DNA from: Fulvia fulva
Taxonomy: Eukaryota > Ascomycota > Dothideomycetes > Mycosphaerellales > Mycosphaerellaceae
Direction of reading: 5' to 3'
DNA: 64,000 nt
NCBI RefSeq assembly: GCF_020509005.1
Contig: NC_063023.1
Coordinates: 248,001-312,000 of the forward strand
Part shown: positions 31,601 to 43,222 of the stretch, one piece after another
How the letters are laid out: every line of letters begins with the position of its first letter
How positions within the stretch are numbered: the stretch's first letter is position 1
Made by a program: the position numbers and the translations under genes
Notes under the pieces: model-generated
Told to the model about the DNA's origin: nothing
Seen by the model: only the letters and a program-made list of their open reading frames with translations
The model's database searches: none

Positions 31601-32950
31601 CTCCGGTAGTCTATTATCTACCTAGTTTAGGGAGTCGGATATCGAAGATACTACCGGTACCCTCCCTCGTAGTATTGTTCGTACGATAGGCTTTCCGCTC
31701 TTATACTTAAGTATAAAGTTTAGAGGTTCGATCTCGAATTGCTTACTAAACTGCCTCTATAAAACCAGATTAACTCCGAGATTAGGAACAAACAAGACTT
31801 TCTCTAGCGCAATTTATTTCCCTATTAGGCCTTCTATAGTTACTATTCCTTTATAGAATGTATCTAGGTACCTCCTACCGACTTTAATTACTTTTCTTCT
31901 TACTAGTTTCCTAAGCGATCTTAATAGAGACTTATTATCAGTTATATATAAGGAGGTATAGGAGTCTAGTAACTGTTCGGAGGCGGGAAACTTGCCTTTT
32001 ACTTTAGTAGTAGAATAGGCGACTTCGTCGTCGTATATTTCCTCGGTATCGCTTTCTCGTAAGGTATAGGCTCGTATCGCCTTTACCTTTGTCTTATTAT
32101 CGGATTGGCTTCTCCTATCCTTCTACTATTTCTTAGACTTCTTAAGGGCGTATTAGGCCTTCTCTAGATCCCGGACTAGCTCTTCGTAGGACTTCTTCTC
32201 CGGTTACTTCTAGGTATTCTTCTTTTTAATAAACTCCTTTACGGAATCTAGTTCCGGGCACGATATAACTAGGTAGTTACTATCGTAGATAAAGTAGCCG
32301 CTCTTGCCCCCTTACCTCTAGGAGTATAGAGCGGTCTCGCCCTTACTCTCTTAGATCCGTAATTCGTAGGATTTAAGTAAGGTTATAGCGGATTCCTAGC
32401 CTAGGTTTAGCTAGGCTAGGATAGTGTCCCTAGTACTAGCGTAGACGTCTAGGAGGCTGCTTAGTAGGTACTTAAACCTTCGGATAGGGTCCTTATAGTA
32501 GGTCTCTTTACTATCTGTTTCGGCAATCTATATAGATAGGTGACCTAGATATATCTACCCTTATCTAATTGTCTAATCGTCTAGTAGCTTAAACGACACT
32601 AGCTGTTTTCTAAGCGCTACTACGTATACCTTATAGACCTTACTATACTTCTTCTAGAGAAGTTTCTAGATCTCTTTCGTATCTCGTATATCTAAGATTT
32701 CTTAGTTATCCTCCTCGGACAAATATACTAAGATAGTATATCTCGCTATACCGTTCGCCTTCGAAGTAATCTTAGGCGTAACGGATTCTAGGAGATTAGC
32801 CGACGAGTCGTCGATAACCTAGAATACCTTCCGGCTTTCGAGATAGTCTCGTAGTATAACGAACTAGCGCTTCTAGTTCTTACGAGTAAGGGTAGGGCCG
32901 ACCTTCCGGGGGCCCTCGTAACTCGTTAAGTCTTCTATAGCGAAGGTAGT
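28625..32950 (-). pseudogene. Copia-B Y gag-pol, main part, RIP-inactivated
   Basis: Minus strand, from gag (near 32950) to RNase H (near 28870). Reverse transcriptase Y-I-D-D is at 29477-29488. The integrase zinc region and core start (31307-31513) are still open for 68 codons and read CKV/YKV-type pre-integrase sequence ending ERLALISIDIYGPFENA. A zinc-knuckle remnant lies near 32290. Many TAG/TAA stops. Collinear with X (17521-18412) at its 3' end and interrupted there by Gypsy-1. Confidence 0.85.
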
Positions 32951-33155
32951 CTTAGATATAGATAGATAGATGATTCATTTACCCGTTGTGGTGCCCTCCG
33001 GCCTATACGGGTTTATGTCTATATATGTTACTACATAAGGTAGGAAACCTATTCCTAGGTAAAAACCTCCTCTCCTTCTCTAATAGCTTCCTTGCTATAA
33101 GTTCTCAGTTTTCCTTCTATTAGGGTGCACTAGTGTCATGGTGGTTAGCCTCTGA

Positions 33156-36100
33156 CTACCTTGTCTACAACCCTAGAGTTGTCCCCCTCTTCCTGCTCTC
33201 CTCCTCCTTCTTTCTCTCCTCAATCCATCTCTCTGTTTCCCTAGTGAGAGAGAACTGCTCCAAAAATCCTTGGTGGATGATCCACCTTGTAATTCTCTAG
33301 AGGTCTCCCTTATTGCTGATCATAGCTTGGAAGTTTCTGTTCCTTGCCCTTGCCCTCTATTCACCTCTCCCTGTACTCCATTCTTTGCAAACCAGAAGTC
33401 TATGTTCGACATTCTGGGACAGGTAGCCGCATGGGCAACTCTTGTCTTCGATACCTGGGACTTTTCTCTAATGCAGGTATGCCCTAACTCCGATGTGTTC
33501 AGAGCGGATTTGTATTGCTATGCTTGCTTCTGACCTGGTCAGGTCTGAGTACAGTAGGTAGTTGTGGCTACCAAACTGTTGGAGTGCCTTTGGGGTTCCT
33601 GGCCTCTGTGGGGTTCTTGTCCATTCAGTCTTCCAGAGGAGTCCTGCCATCCTTTCAGCTAGAGACTGTTGCTTCTTCCCTTGGCTAGCTGCTGATCCTC
33701 TCCCTTAAGCCCTTCTGTCCTGTTCCTGCTGGGCTAGGTGCAGCTGTTCTGTTAGTTCTTTGAACTTCTGCAGGTCCTGCTGCTTCTGTGGGGCTGGATT
33801 GGGTCTTGCTTGTCTGTGCCTTCTTGTGCACTGGCTCCTGATTTTGTTGACTGCCTTCTAGATTGCTAGCTGGGCTGGGTATGTAGACGTCTTTCCTGCA
33901 TACTGGTATCTCAACCCTTGAAGGTAGAGCTTGGCTAGTAGGGAGCCAGACTCCATTTCGACCACCCTTGTTGGAGTTGACTTGTATGCTCCAAGCACCT
34001 TTTTCAGACAGGAGGCTTGGGCTCTGCTGATGGGATCTGCAATTCTCTTTGGGATCTTGTCTTAGGCTGACCAGATCTGGGCTCCATATAGCATGGCTGG
34101 CTTCACACTGGCCTTATACATAACCTTTGCTTTCGCAAATGTGGCTCCCTATGTGGAGGCTGTAAGCCTGTCAATTGATTGCCTGTTGTTGTCTGCTCTT
34201 GCCTGTGCTTTCTTGACCTGTGGTCCCCAGCTAAGCTTTGGATCCATCCATATTCCTAGCACCCTTAATTCACTTGAGGGTTCTGTTGTGTGTCCCTGAA
34301 TAGTGATTAGGGCTTGCATATTGTGTCTGTTTCTGGCTCTACTGAAGTGGATGAGTTGATACTTCTCTAGGGCAAATCTGGCTCCATGTTTCCTGGCCCA
34401 TTCCTCACATTCCTTGTGTTTCTTCTGCAAGATTCTGCAGTTCTCTTCTGTGCTGTCTGACCAGGCTAGGATGTTTGTGTCATCTACAAACCCTGAGGCT
34501 GATGTGTTTCTAGAGTTTAGCTTTGCTGGCAGGTCTGCCATAAAGAGGAGAAACAGGATTGGAGACATTGTTGATCCCTGTGGGATTCCTGTCTCTGTAG
34601 GCATGCTGTCAGATTTGTATCTGCCCGGTCTTAGTCTTGTGGTTCTGCCTCTGAGGAAGGACTGGATAAACTGGACTGTCTAGTTAGGGATAGCCTTCTG
34701 TTTCAGGATGTGGATCAGCCTCTGGTGTGAGACATTGTCAAAGGCTCCTGATATGTCTAGTGAGAGGAGTGTGGCTGCTTTGTTGTTCCCAAAGTGCCAT
34801 AGGGTCTTGATCTGCTCTGTGATAAGTTCCACAGCTGTTAGTGTTGATCTTTATTTCCTGCCTCCCATCTGTTCTTCAGGAAGGATTCCATGTTCTTCAG
34901 CTAGGTTTGTCAGCCTTTCTGCTATGATCTTTTCCAGGAGTTTGCCTAGTGTGTTGAGCAAGGCAATAGGTCTGTATGCCTTTAGCTTTGTGTAGTCCTC
35001 TTTCTGTGGTTTTCTCAAGACCACAGTCAGTGACTCCTTGAAGTGTTTAGGGCAGTGTCCTTGGGCCATGCACTGTGAAAAGATGTTTGACAGTGCAGGG
35101 GAGATCTGGTCCTTGTATGTCTTAATGAACAAGTTTGGAATCCCATCTGGTCCTGGGGCCTTGTTTCCTGAGAGTGTCTTAATGATGCTCTTGATCTCTC
35201 CCTCTCCCACTGTGCAGGATTGCTCTAGTGGTGTTGGATACACACTGCCCTCCAGATCCTGCAGGTCAGCTTCTACCTGTGTGCCAAAGAAATGTTTCCC
35301 CAATGCCTGTGCCTTTCCTGGGAGAGTGTGTTGGATTACTCCTTCCTGGTCTTCAATGTTTAGAAACTGGGGCAGCATGTTTCTGTCCTGTGTGGGTTGT
35401 CTTGCCCACTTTGCTAGTTTCCACATCTTCTCAGGATTCTGGGTAATAGATCCAACTGTTGACCTCCACTCCAGCATCTTGTCCCTCTTGATCTGGGCCT
35501 TCTTGTCTCTGGTTGCCTGGTTGTATCTGTCCCATGCTTCCTGGGAGTGGCTCTGGGTAAGGGCTCTCCTGGCCTGCCTGGCTGCCTTGACCTTCTCTGA
35601 GCATTCCTTTGTCCAGAATGGCTTCTGGTACAGTGTCTGTTTCTTTTCTCTGGTGTGGGCTGCCGCAGTTTCCTGCATTGTTCTAACCAGTTCTGCCACT
35701 GCTTGGTCTATGTCTAAGGCTGTTTCCAGTCTCCTGGTCTCTAGTCCAGCTAGCTTCTGTTCCAGGTCTTGTCTGATCTGTTCCCAGTTGGCTGCCTTCC
35801 AGGCCAGCTGAGGTTCTAGGTCTCCTTCCTGCTGTGTCTGTGTTTCAAACTCCACCTGAATTGGGAGGTGATCTGATGAGGACTCCAAGTCCTGGTTAAC
35901 CCAGCATCTGGTGACCTTCTGCTGCAGGTCATGTGATGCAAAGCACAGGTCAATGGTGCTTGAGCTTGCTCTCTGTGACCAGGTAGTTAGGCCCTTTGGG
36001 GTAACTAGGTACATGTTGTTGCTTTGGGTAGTGGAGAGGAGTCTGTTAGCTAGGAAGTGATAGGCAGGTGCAAAGTCTGATCCCCATGTAGGATGGTGCA

Positions 36101-36540
36101 AGTTGAAGTCTCCCAGCACGATGTGTTGGGAGTCACTCTGCAGGATGTCTGGCAGCTGTTGTAGTGTGCCCAGCTAGGTACTGCTTCTGGAGCTAGGGGG
36201 TGGGTTGTATACACTGTGGATGTGGATGCTGCCTTGGTTAGTGTTGAGTCTGACTAAGGTGATGTCTCCCCCTTCCTGTTGGATTTGTTCCCAGCTGTCT
36301 GTTGCCATCTCTTTGCTAATGTACATGCATGTTCTAGGGGTGCCTTGTTTGGCTAGGAGTGTGTGATACCTTGGGTCGTTAGCAGTAGATGGTCTGTTAG
36401 ATTTGCTATTGATCCAAGGCTCCTGGACTGTAATAACTAGGTGTTTCTTTGGGTCCAGTGCTTAGAGAAAGCTTCTCTAGACCTTGTGCTGGCTTTTGTT
36501 GACGTTGTACTAGATAGTGGTAAGATTAGGTGTCTCAATT
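33156..36540 (-). pseudogene. LINE-B ORF2 (endonuclease/RT), few nonsense mutations
   Basis: Open stretches at 34851-36119 (endonuclease LGDFNLHHP, SSSDHLPI; RT start APGPDGIPN, YRPIALLNTLGK), 34149-34604 (GIPQGS, SGFVDDTNILAWS) and 33468-33650 (C-terminal region). The breaks are mostly single TAG/TAA codons at expected Gln or Trp positions. FVDD is intact. The ORF1/ORF2 junction near 36537-36547 keeps a close stop/start arrangement, though the start codon is no longer clear. Confidence 0.85.
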
Positions 36541-37800
36541 ATAACTCATCCATACTGGTCTCCTGCTGGTCTTCTCGTGCTTCCTGCTACTAGCTGCTAT
36601 TTGGGATTGTGGTAAGGTTGAGCCTGCTTTGTGACGGGTCTCTTCCTGCAACCACAATTGATTTTGGTCTACCCATAGCAGGGTGGCCTTGGGCCTGTGT
36701 GGTCTCTTCTGTTCTGCCTCTTTTCAGAGGGTTGTAGACAGTCCTTAGGGGTTCTTGGGTGATTGTCCCTGTCTGGAATCTGATAGGGGTGTTGATCCTT
36801 GCTTCTCTTGCCCTCCTCTTTGCCTCAATCCTAGCTGTGCAGTCTTGGGACCAGGAAGGGTGTTTCTTTCCACAGTATGCACATCTGGCTTCACTCTTTA
36901 GGGCTGTGCAATTCTGTACTTTGTGGCTACCAGCACAGTGGGAACAAGTGTCCTTTTGGCTTAGGCATCTAGTAGAGATATGACCATACTGTTGGCACTT
37001 GAAGCATTGTAGTAGTCTATGGGTGCTTCTATGGATTTCTGTGTCCATTCTTTCGCATTCCTAGAAGATGCCCTTGTCAAGCACGGTGTTTGCCTATTCT
37101 ACAGTGCCTATCCAGAGCACTAGAGAAGACTCTCTCTTTGTGTCCTTTGTCTTTCTATTGACCCATGCTGCTTTTGTGATCTATAGCCCTGGGCATACAG
37201 CCTGGTTCTAGTCCTGCAGCCTCTTAAGGTCTCCTTTAATGTCAAACTTTGTGGTCATCCTATAGGCAATAACCATATTTTGTTAGTGTGAGACCTTAGC
37301 CGTCTTGCCTAGTTTGACTGTCCACTCCTTCTGTGTCTCTAGCCTCTTCCTGTCTTGCTCCTATGCTGTGAACAGCTTAAGGACACCTCCCTTCTCTTTC
37401 CTGGCTCTAATAATGCCTTATATCCCAATCTTCTGTATGATCTCCTTGCCTAACAGGCCCTTAATCTCTTTCTGCTCTTACTGGTCGGAAATGTAGACCT
37501 TGATAGCTGTTTTCTAGGGGGGAGGGTTTTGGGATGCAACTGCTACCCAGGTTGGTTAGCTTAGTTTCTAGCCTTCCTATGTCCTCTTCTTTGCTACTAC
37601 TACTACTGTCCTATTAATGATCTGTCCTGTTTAGCTCCTTAGTACCTTTAGCCCTCTAAGGAGCTCTAAAATCATCCCCTTAAGTGCTCTTTCTAGGTGC
37701 TCGCCATCTCCTGCCATTGCTATTGTTTCTGCCTTCCTGTAGACCTCCTTCCACTCGTTACTCTCCTGCTCCTAGTCGTTTCCTACGATCGCTATTATCG
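36541..37800 (-). pseudogene. LINE-B ORF1 (zinc-knuckle Gag-like), broken
   Basis: The longest open part is 36590-37048, with three knuckles: CFKCQQYGHISTRC, CSHCAGSHKVQNC and CAYCGKKHPSWSQDC. They match LINE-A ORF1 in order and spacing. Upstream the frame has several TAG/TAA codons. Confidence 0.85.
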
Positions 37801-37860
37801 TGTCTCTCTGAACCTTATTAACCTCTAAGATAGTTATAGACGGGTTTTCCCTTAGATATA

Positions 37861-38085
37861 TAGTAAGCTCTACTTAACTACGGTAGTTAGATATATAGTA
37901 AGCTCTACTTAACTACGGTAGTTAGAATAAGCTTAGACTCCCCGAGTCTATTAGTAGCGTTCCGTATAGAAGACTCCCCGTCTATTAGTACGTTACCGTA
38001 CGGACTCTAGGTATAGGTTATAATACGCTACGTCGTACTTATTTAGTATATCGATGTCCTATTAAGTAAACCCGGGCTAATAACC
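37861..38085 (-). other. Copia-B leader and start of gag, with a 35-bp tandem repeat
   Basis: Region between LINE-B and the 5' LTR. A 35-bp unit starting AGATATATAG is repeated exactly at 37854-37888 and 37889-37923; the first copy overlaps the LINE-B target duplication. The primer-site motif CCCGGGCTAATAACC lies at 38071-38085, next to the LTR. Confidence 0.6.
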
Positions 38086-38493
38086 TATTAAATAGGTATA
38101 GTATATATATATACGGAAGTTAGGACACGTAATAGGGAAGGAGGAAGGACTAATATAGTATACGAAGGTATATAGTAGAATAGTATTTAGTACTAAAGGT
38201 GTCTCTACTATCGGTATAGAGACTATATCTCTTATACCTATATAGAGGGATATTACTCTAGTCCTAGTTCTGTTTTACTACGCCTTATCGGTTTTACCTA
38301 TATCTTATCCTACGACGGTAGTTCCTCCGACAGTCTCGTACTAACTAGCTAAGCGACTTTAGGTCCTCTAAGTCGCTCCTACTATTCGTACGGTGTCTCG
38401 GTAGTATTGCCGTACTATTATCTAGACTAGCTTAGTATATACTAAGTTAGTCTTAGTACCGTACGATATACCTACTAACCTATATTCGTAATA
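38086..38493 (-). repeat. 5' LTR of the Copia-B nest (408 bp)
   Basis: Starts TATTAAATAGG and ends TTCGTAATA, followed by ATTCT. It carries the 41 bp missing from the Y LTR, so it belongs to X or is an X/Y recombinant. It also shows the LINE-A target site in unoccupied form (38238-38252). Confidence 0.9.
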
Positions 38494-38498
38494 ATTCT

Positions 38499-41400
38499 TT
38501 ATAATTAATGACCTAATAGAAGTGTCTTTTAATAACATAAAGGGCAAGACTCGAAAACTCTAAGAAGAGGCTATAACTAACGAGATCCTTAATACGCTAA
38601 TATAGACAAGACGAAATGTAGTGTATAACTTTAGTATCCTTAGTAGAATTATAGAAGAAGATGAATTTGAGCTTAAGGGCTTATATAGATCTATATAGCT
38701 ATACCTAGTTTCTCTTAGAAAAAGGATTACTAATATTGACCTAGAGGGTTAGTATTATAGAAAAGCTAATATATAGATGACCTAGCTCTTAAGCTCACTA
38801 CTACCTAACTACTATATAGCTAGGGATACTATTATAGCTTAGCTAAAGATAGATTATAAAAGGACCTTAAAGATCCTTAAAGCTTTAGAAGCTAGGTTAG
38901 ATCCCTTTAAGGCTAAGTATAGTATAGTAGCTACCTAGGTCAAGCCCTTAGGTCTAGTAAGACCACTCTCTTACCTTCTCTATAAGAAGGATTATCTAAT
39001 TAAGGACTGCCCTAGTCTATCTAAGGCAAGAAAGGTCCTTAGATCTTATTCCTAACTACTATCTTCCTAGAATATAATATATATTAAGAAGAAGAGAACT
39101 CTACTACCTACTTTAAGGAGGACACTAAGAGAGAAGTCCTCTATAGAAGAACTTAAGAAAATAGTAAAGAAACTTAGCTCTAACATACTGTTACTCTAGA
39201 AGAACTAGGCCTAGTCTTATACCTCTAAAGTAAAGAAGACTAGAAAAGGGTTTTCCGCCTAAGAGTCACGTGACTTATGTAGCTCATCCCTAGAGACAAT
39301 GTCTAATGATAATAAGTATAATGAAGTGGCTTACTTAACTATAGAAGTCTAAGGCAAGTTCCCCTCGTTAGAGTAGTTACTTAACTCCTATACTTCATCC
39401 TATATAACTAACTAAAGCTATCTCTTTAGATCTATAACTTCCTTAACAAGGAAGAAATAGATCAAAGTAGGAGGTGGGTTTTTATTAGCTACTTATATTA
39501 GGAATATAGTGATAAGTAGGAGAGCTAGTAGAAAAGTTGTTTTAGAAGATGTTCTACTTATACTAAAGCTAGGAGTAAACCTGATTTTATAGAACTAGTT
39601 TAGTAAGCAGTTTAGTGTTTAACCTCTATTATTCTCTCTTATTTCCCCCTCTAGTAAGACTGTTGTCTAGACAAAGCTCCTTAGGGGGGTTCTATTTATT
39701 GATAAGATCTCTCCTCTTCTATAAGAACGGGCATATTACTTATTATATACACTACTAATAGAGAATGCCTTTATGACTACTTAATGAGAGACCGACCTAA
39801 AGTAGTAGGAGCTATATTCTAGAAGATTTATATACTTTAGGAAGAGTTTGCTCTAGAATCTTTATAAGGTAATAGACTTAAAAGAACCTATTCCTATCCC
39901 TAAGGATAGCTTTCACTAGTATAGAGTATGTTTAATAGTAAAGATAAAGAAGTATAAAGGCAAAGTTATAGAGAGAAGACCTAAGAGACTTACCCTTGTA
40001 TCTATTAATATATATAGCCTACTACTAATCTTAGGACTAGGATTTAAATACTAGCTTAAGATTATTAACAACTTCTCTAAGAAGAAGTGGACCTTTTCTC
40101 TTAGGAAAAGAGAAGATACTCTAGTTGCTCTCTAGAACTAGAAGATCAAAGTAGAGAGGAAATCATTAGCGTAGCTAAAAGTAGTAAGGCTTAATAATAT
40201 AAAAGAACTTATTATATTAGTAAAGTAGTAGGAGAGGGATTTAGAAATTAGGCTCGAGCCAACTAATATATACAACTCTCTATAGAAAAGATCAGTTAAG
40301 AGGTTAATACAAACCTTAGAGGACTCTATAAGGGCAATGCTTAAAGAGGCTAAAATGCCGGTTAAATTTTAGCCTAAAGTACTAGAGGCCTGAACTTATA
40401 TAAGGAACAAACTACTAAATAGCCTAGATTATGATAGGTTTAAGGTTTTACTAGATAAGGCTTTTAATAGTATCAAACCGACTATTCACTATTTGAAAGT
40501 TCAGGGATTCAAAGCTGTTATCTATATAGACATAAGATCCTAACCTTAATAGGCAAGAAGTGACAAGCTAATAAATAGGGGTAAAGAAGTAGTGTTTATT
40601 AGGTATATTAAAAACATAGCTAAAGCCTAGCTCTTTTAGGAACTAGACATAAGAGCTGTTAAACAACACATATATATAGACTTCTTTAAGGACTAGCCTA
40701 GAGGTGATATAGGTCTTAACGTTCTAACATTGAATCTACTAAGTAGTGTACTAGCTAGGAAGCCCTTAGGAAGGCCGAGGAAGAACGTATCCTTAGGACA
40801 ATCTACCTACTATTTAGGCGTCTATTAGAGCCCCCCCGAAATAGATTAGCTAATTAAGAGCCCTAAAGTCGCTTAGCCGAGAAAGCTGTTTGTATAACTT
40901 CCCTACCCTCCGGAGAACGTAGGGGAATTTCAGAAAATCGATCAGCTAATTAAGAGAAGCTCCCTAGATCCCTAGGAAATAGACGTTACTAGGTCATAAG
41001 TGACGGTCCCTAAATCATCCCTTAGAAAGAGAAACGCTGACTATAATATTAAGGGCTATAATATAAGATAGAAAGCACTAAACTCTATAGTCCCTAAGCC
41101 TAAACTAACTACTAAAGTTAGAGAAGTAATAGACCTCTTAGAGAACCTTGCTACTTTTTACTAAGCTTTCTTTATAGCTATATAATTAGTAGACAGTTCA
41201 ATACTATAGGATAGCGAATTCCTAGAAGAAGTTAAGGAAATAGCCTTTATAGTAACTATAGAAGCTATTATATATAAGCAAGAGGTCCTAATTCCAAAAT
41301 CCTATAAGGATACTATAAATAATAAGAAATAGGGACATCTTTAGAAGGAAGCAATCTAAAAGGAACTAGATGCTCTATAGGGAATTAATACCTAGGAAAA

Positions 41401-42954
41401 TTCTGTTCTACTAAAAGGAGCAAATCTAGTTTTATTAAGATAGGTCCTTAATATTAAGAGAAGTATTATTAGAGCTATTGAAAAGCTCAAGGCTAGACTA
41501 GTTATAAGGGGCTTCTTATAGAAGTTTAGTGTTGACTTTATAGAGACATTTATACCTATAGTAAGATAGGACACCCTTAGGGTGTTTATAGCTATTACGT
41601 ATAAGAAGGATCTTTATCTTTACTAAGTAGATATAAACAATACATTTATAGAAAGCACCCTCTATAAAGACATCTTTATATTACTACTACTAGGAGTTGA
41701 GCTTCTACTAAACATAGTGTTTAGAATCCTTAAAAGCTTATATAGACTTAAGTAAGTAGCTAGAGATTAGAATTAACTCTATGTATTAAAGCTTAGAGAG
41801 ATTGGATTTATATAGTCAGAAGTAGATCTATGCCTACTTATCTATAAGAAGAGGGAGATCATAATCCTTATATATATAGATGACATTCTAATTGCTATAC
41901 TAAAGTTAATAGATATTCTCTAGTTCAAAAGAGAACTTAGCAAGATCTTTAAGATTAAAGATCTAGGTGAACCTAAAAAGATCCTTAGTAAAAGAGTTAT
42001 AAGGGATAGGAAGAGAGGAATTTTAAAACTTGACTAGGGACACTTTATTAGGGAAAGCCTAGCTAAGATAGGAATGAACTATAAGAAGGTAGCACCTATA
42101 CACTCACCTATAGACAGCTATAAGGCCCTCAAACCTTTAAGCTATATAGATAAGAGGTGTAATAAGGCAGAGTACTAGAGTATCAATAGTACTTAGATAT
42201 AGGTAGTAACAATCATAAGGCTAGACATTACTTTTGCCCTAGGAAGGATGAGCTTATTTGTAAGTGACCTATCTACCTACTACATAAAGGTTTTGAAGAA
42301 GATCACTAGGTACCTAAGATCATACCCTAATCTAGGACTTTAGTTCTTAAAGTCTAGAAAAGGACACCTTATTAGATACTATAATTCTGATTATATAATA
42401 GATAAAGTAGATAGAGTCTTAATCCCTAGGTATGTCTTCTTCCTCTATAGGGCACTAGTTTCTTAGATAAGTAAGAAGCAAAAGTCTGTAGTAACATCTA
42501 TAATAGAGGCTGAATATATAGCTATAAATATATATACGAAGCCGTCCTAATTCCTAGCTTCACTACTAAGAGAAATAGATTGTCTAGAGTTAGTAGGAGA
42601 CTGTTCCTATTAACTAAGAATCACTAGAAACTAGGAGACTGTATCAAATTTGAGACTAGTCTAATTAAGAGGTGATAATCAAGCTGCCCTTACCCTAGTA
42701 AAAGATATATATATTTAGGACAAGTCGAAGCATATTAGCATTGCCTATAACGCTATTAGGAAACTTTAGTAGAGGAGGCTTATTGCTATTAAGTACACCC
42801 TAACCTCTAAGATAGTTATAGACGGGTTTATAAGACTAAAGAGTAGTCTATACTTCTAGAGGTTTATAAGCTAGCTTAACCTATTATAGAAAGGTCTCAG
42901 TACTATCAATAGGAAGTAAGTAGACTATAACCTCCTATACGAGATAAGTAGGAG
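38499..42954 (+). pseudogene. Copia-A2 gag-pol, RIP-inactivated
   Basis: Collinear with Copia-A1 from gag to RNase H and full of TAG/TAA. Unlike A1 it keeps the intact active-site motif Y-I-D-D (about 41874-41885; the middle codon is ATA where A1 has ATG). The RNase H region still reads SKKQKS and EAEYIA near 42475-42520. It is more degraded than A1 at most CA and TG positions but not at the catalytic Asp. Confidence 0.88.
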
Positions 42955-43189
42955 TGTTAAGATATAGTATCTCAAAGGGAGTTAATAATTAGGAAGTGAT
43001 CTAGTAGCCTAAGGTATCTACGATAACTTAGACTATAGGGAGATACCTTCTCTCCCCTTTAGCTTAGATAGACATCTAATATAATCAATATATTAGTTCC
43101 TAATATATTGCTATATACTCGTACTATTAGTTAGTTAAAGATTAATCTCTTACTCTACTCCGCTACTATCTACCCGTACCTATTTACTA
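42955..43189 (+). repeat. 3' LTR of Copia-A2 (235 bp)
   Basis: Starts TGTTAAGATATAG and ends TTTACTA. The 5' LTR of the same element ends TTTATTA, so the pair share a terminus distinct from A1 (TTTAACA). This supports the pairing across the nest. Confidence 0.87.
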
Positions 43190-43222
43190 ACAACTATAAT
43201 AACTATAGGAAGCCGGAAGCGC

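Larger units (their letters stand above)
32961..37850 (-). mobile_element. LINE-B: minus-strand LINE, 5'-truncated, partly RIPed
   Basis: Flanked by CTTAGATATA (32951-32960 and 37851-37860). The 3' end (left) starts with GATAGATAGAT, the reverse complement of the ATCT tail. 4890 bp against 6012 bp for LINE-A: ORF1 and ORF2 are present but almost the whole 5' UTR is missing. Encoded proteins are roughly 70% identical to LINE-A by eye in the RT, so this is a related subfamily. It retains many CA and TG, so it took only light RIP. Confidence 0.9.
11086..38493 (-). mobile_element. Copia-B nest: minus-strand Ty1/copia with nested insertions
   Basis: Bounded by ATTCT on both sides and by LTRs that each sum to 408 bp once LINE-A is removed. 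Inside, the plus-strand order is 3' LTR (split by LINE-A), end of pol (17521-18412), a second shorter copia LTR (18413-18779), duplicated copia and gypsy sequence (to 25969), the rest of Gypsy-1, most of copia pol (28625-32950), LINE-B, leader (37861-38085) and 5' LTR. This is best read as Copia-B copy X with a second copy Y inserted in it, followed by LTR-LTR recombination that removed the right part of X. Confidence 0.85.
10282..43189 (+). mobile_element. Copia-A2: Ty1/copia element split by a 27.4-kb nested insertion
   Basis: The 5' part (10282-11085) matches Copia-A1 from its LTR into the start of gag. The 3' part (38499-43189) resumes at exactly the same gag position and runs through pol to the 3' LTR. 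The break carries the target duplication ATTCT (11081-11085 and 38494-38498) of the inserted Copia-B. The whole element is flanked by ACGAC (10277-10281) and ACAAC (43190-43194), a 5-bp duplication with one change. It is more heavily RIPed than Copia-A1. Confidence 0.9.

Noticed and set aside
35038..35811. 257-codon plus-strand frame, with others at 34093-34995
   Set aside because: Antisense to LINE-B ORF2; the minus strand carries the recognisable endonuclease and RT motifs.
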